Source: Haliscomenobacter hydrossis DSM 1100 (lineage in GTDB: Bacteria; Bacteroidota; Bacteroidia; Chitinophagales; Saprospiraceae). Taken from it: a stretch of DNA of 64,000 bases. Positions 63,950-64,000 of this stretch are shown piece by piece. The notes under the pieces are model-generated. The model was given only the letters and a program-made list of their open reading frames with translations, did not search any database and had not been told where the DNA came from. Location of the stretch: contig NC_015512.1 of NCBI RefSeq assembly GCF_000212735.1, positions 79,758-143,757 on the forward strand, written 5' to 3'. The position numbers and the translations under genes were made by a program. The first letter of the stretch is position 1, and every line of letters starts with the position of its first letter.

Positions 63950-64000
63950 CAGCCTAACGGACAGACACGCGTTGGCGCTAGGCGCTATTGAGGGCATTAC

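Overview
The window looks like an accessory replicon or large genomic island from a Bacteroidota bacterium, most plausibly of the Saprospiria (Haliscomenobacter/Lewinella-like). This is inferred from the abundance of caspase/CHAT proteins, formylglycine-generating-enzyme (FGE) type domains, effector-associated domains and STAND-TPR proteins, and from the AT-rich upstream regions. A ParA/ParB-type partition operon next to a 625 bp array of 18 bp repeats, a possible DnaA-box cluster, an ArdC-type protein, a DUF4942-type methyltransferase, BRO-type proteins and recombinase relics suggest a plasmid. No replication initiator, rRNA or tRNA was recognised.

Layout. 1-6.1 kb: a truncated DHH-like gene, a 17-repeat CRISPR array without cas genes in view, a CBASS-like operon (E2-like, CD-NTase, decayed HNH effector), a possible origin, two small genes, a serine-recombinase relic and a BRO protein. 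6.1-11.3 kb: plasmid housekeeping (methyltransferase, ArdC-like, SLOG-like and hypothetical genes). 11.3-17.6 kb: a large inverted repeat, a CHAT-STAND-TPR protein, tiny hydrophobic peptides and palindromic repeats. 17.6-36.1 kb: a defence block with a nuclease-RecQ-like helicase plus membrane coiled-coil protein, a DISARM-like drmE-drmA-drmB operon without methylase, a Septu-like ATPase/HNH pair and a dGTPase.

36.3-44.3 kb: an IS256 relic and four tandem caspase-FGE paralogues on the minus strand. Two of them end in FGE segments whose variable codons follow the pattern left by diversity-generating retroelements (DGRs); no reverse transcriptase was recognised here. 44.6-52.9 kb: a WGR protein, a cysteine-rich repeat secreted protein, an effector-associated-domain protein and an AT-rich, five-gene exported glucan-related operon (GH17-like enzyme, repeated carbohydrate-binding-like domains, an outer-membrane barrel). 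53.2-64 kb: partition locus with centromere-like repeats, a membrane protein, an HTH regulator, a second STAND-TPR protein, a truncated BRO gene, a YdjM-like membrane protein and a tyrosine recombinase fused to an ATPase and membrane helices.

Taken together the window is a defence and self/non-self recognition island riding on a partition-competent replicon. The strongest leads are the DGR-patterned caspase-FGE array, the recombinase-ATPase-membrane fusion, the nuclease-RecQ/coiled-coil pair, and the stripped-down DISARM-like operon. All assignments come from reading motifs by eye; no database search was run.
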